Assembly (NCBI RefSeq): GCF_033807715.1
Contig: NC_084599.1
Span: forward strand, 10,087,625-10,151,624
Direction of reading: 5' to 3'
Source of the DNA: Cololabis saira
Taxonomy: Eukaryota > Chordata > Actinopteri > Beloniformes > Belonidae
Length of the DNA stretch: 64,000 nucleotides
The notes beneath the pieces were generated by a model, which made no database searches, was not told where the DNA came from, and saw only the letters and a program-made list of their open reading frames with translations. Made by a program: the position numbers and the translations under genes. This document shows positions 63,486 through 64,000 of this stretch, one piece after another. The number at the start of each line of letters is the position of its first letter. Position 1 is the stretch's first letter.

Positions 63486-64000
63486 TTTCCTATTTCATTA
63501 AACTTGTGCTGAAGTAGTTTTTCGAGAAACAATTACAAACTTTTTTCCAGGTTAGAAAAGAGGGTATAAGCACCTCCCAATATAAGTATAATGAGGTTGA
63601 ATGTCATGTAATATATATGTTTATTTTCATCTTTATACCATTGCATAAAATATATGAGAGTAAAAATATATAAACAGAAGCACACAGGACAAATTTGTGG
63701 TAATTCAATGTTAAAGATGATGCTCAGCAAGGCATAACTGGATATCGTTTGTACATAATAATAATATTAATGATAACCTTGTGCCATCTTAAAACTGGCA
63801 CATGCAATTATTTCAGACCGAAGTTTATTTTTATGCAATAAATAGTAATGTAACAAAATATGGAATAGTTGGATTTATTATTAGTTTAAATAGAAATGTC
63901 TTTTTCACACCTTTGATCCTGAAAATAGCAAACTACTCTCATGAGACAATGTAATCTTCGGGGAACCAGCCCAATTTGATCCTTCAGCTTAAATTGGCTG
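63486..64000. other. sequence after the putative gene end
   Basis: AT-rich DNA without a recognised gene or repeat. Further glis1 exons beyond the window cannot be excluded. Confidence 0.4.

Overview
The window is vertebrate nuclear DNA, almost certainly from a ray-finned (teleost) fish. Genes are sparse, introns are long with GT-AG borders, and the non-coding part is full of dinucleotide and tetranucleotide microsatellites and small non-autonomous DNA transposons of the hAT type. The only gene I can support with confidence is on the plus strand: a member of the GLIS family of Krueppel-like transcription factors, best matched to GLIS1 (teleosts carry glis1a and glis1b; I cannot say which).

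Layout. Positions 1-966 are simple-sequence DNA (long CA tract, TACA, ACT and AAT tracts). Positions 964-12350 are one continuous block of interspersed repeats of two or three unnamed families, including a strict 128-bp tandem array and dense palindromes resembling RFX, NF-Y and Sp1 sites. Positions 12351-16109 hold no convincing gene. The glis1 exons follow: an in-frame upstream exon (about 16110-16293), the large exon with the N-terminal region and zinc fingers 1-2 (17595-19113), then, after a 22.9-kb intron, exons at 42060-42221 (rest of finger 3, and finger 4), 44632-44742 (finger 5), 49708-49849 and 56148-56322 (C-terminal region). A candidate last exon lies near 63010-63164, followed by a polyadenylation signal at 63462. 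The first coding exon was not found, and the connection to the last exon is ambiguous.

The introns hold many recognisable mobile-element remnants. Several have diagnostic target-site duplications: hAT-type elements with 8-bp duplications (34963, 38592, 39882, 39992, 41331, 50261, 58502), two TTAA-flanked elements carrying a perfect CRE palindrome (23069, 47057), an L2-type LINE fragment (about 26980-27340, minus strand), and other pieces of common fish repeats. An almost perfect 64-nt hairpin at 60499-60562 is not explained by these.

Nearly all other open reading frames are translations of microsatellites or of repeats and are left out. I saw no tRNA or rRNA gene, CRISPR array or prokaryotic feature. 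Family assignments rest on memory of protein families, with no database search.
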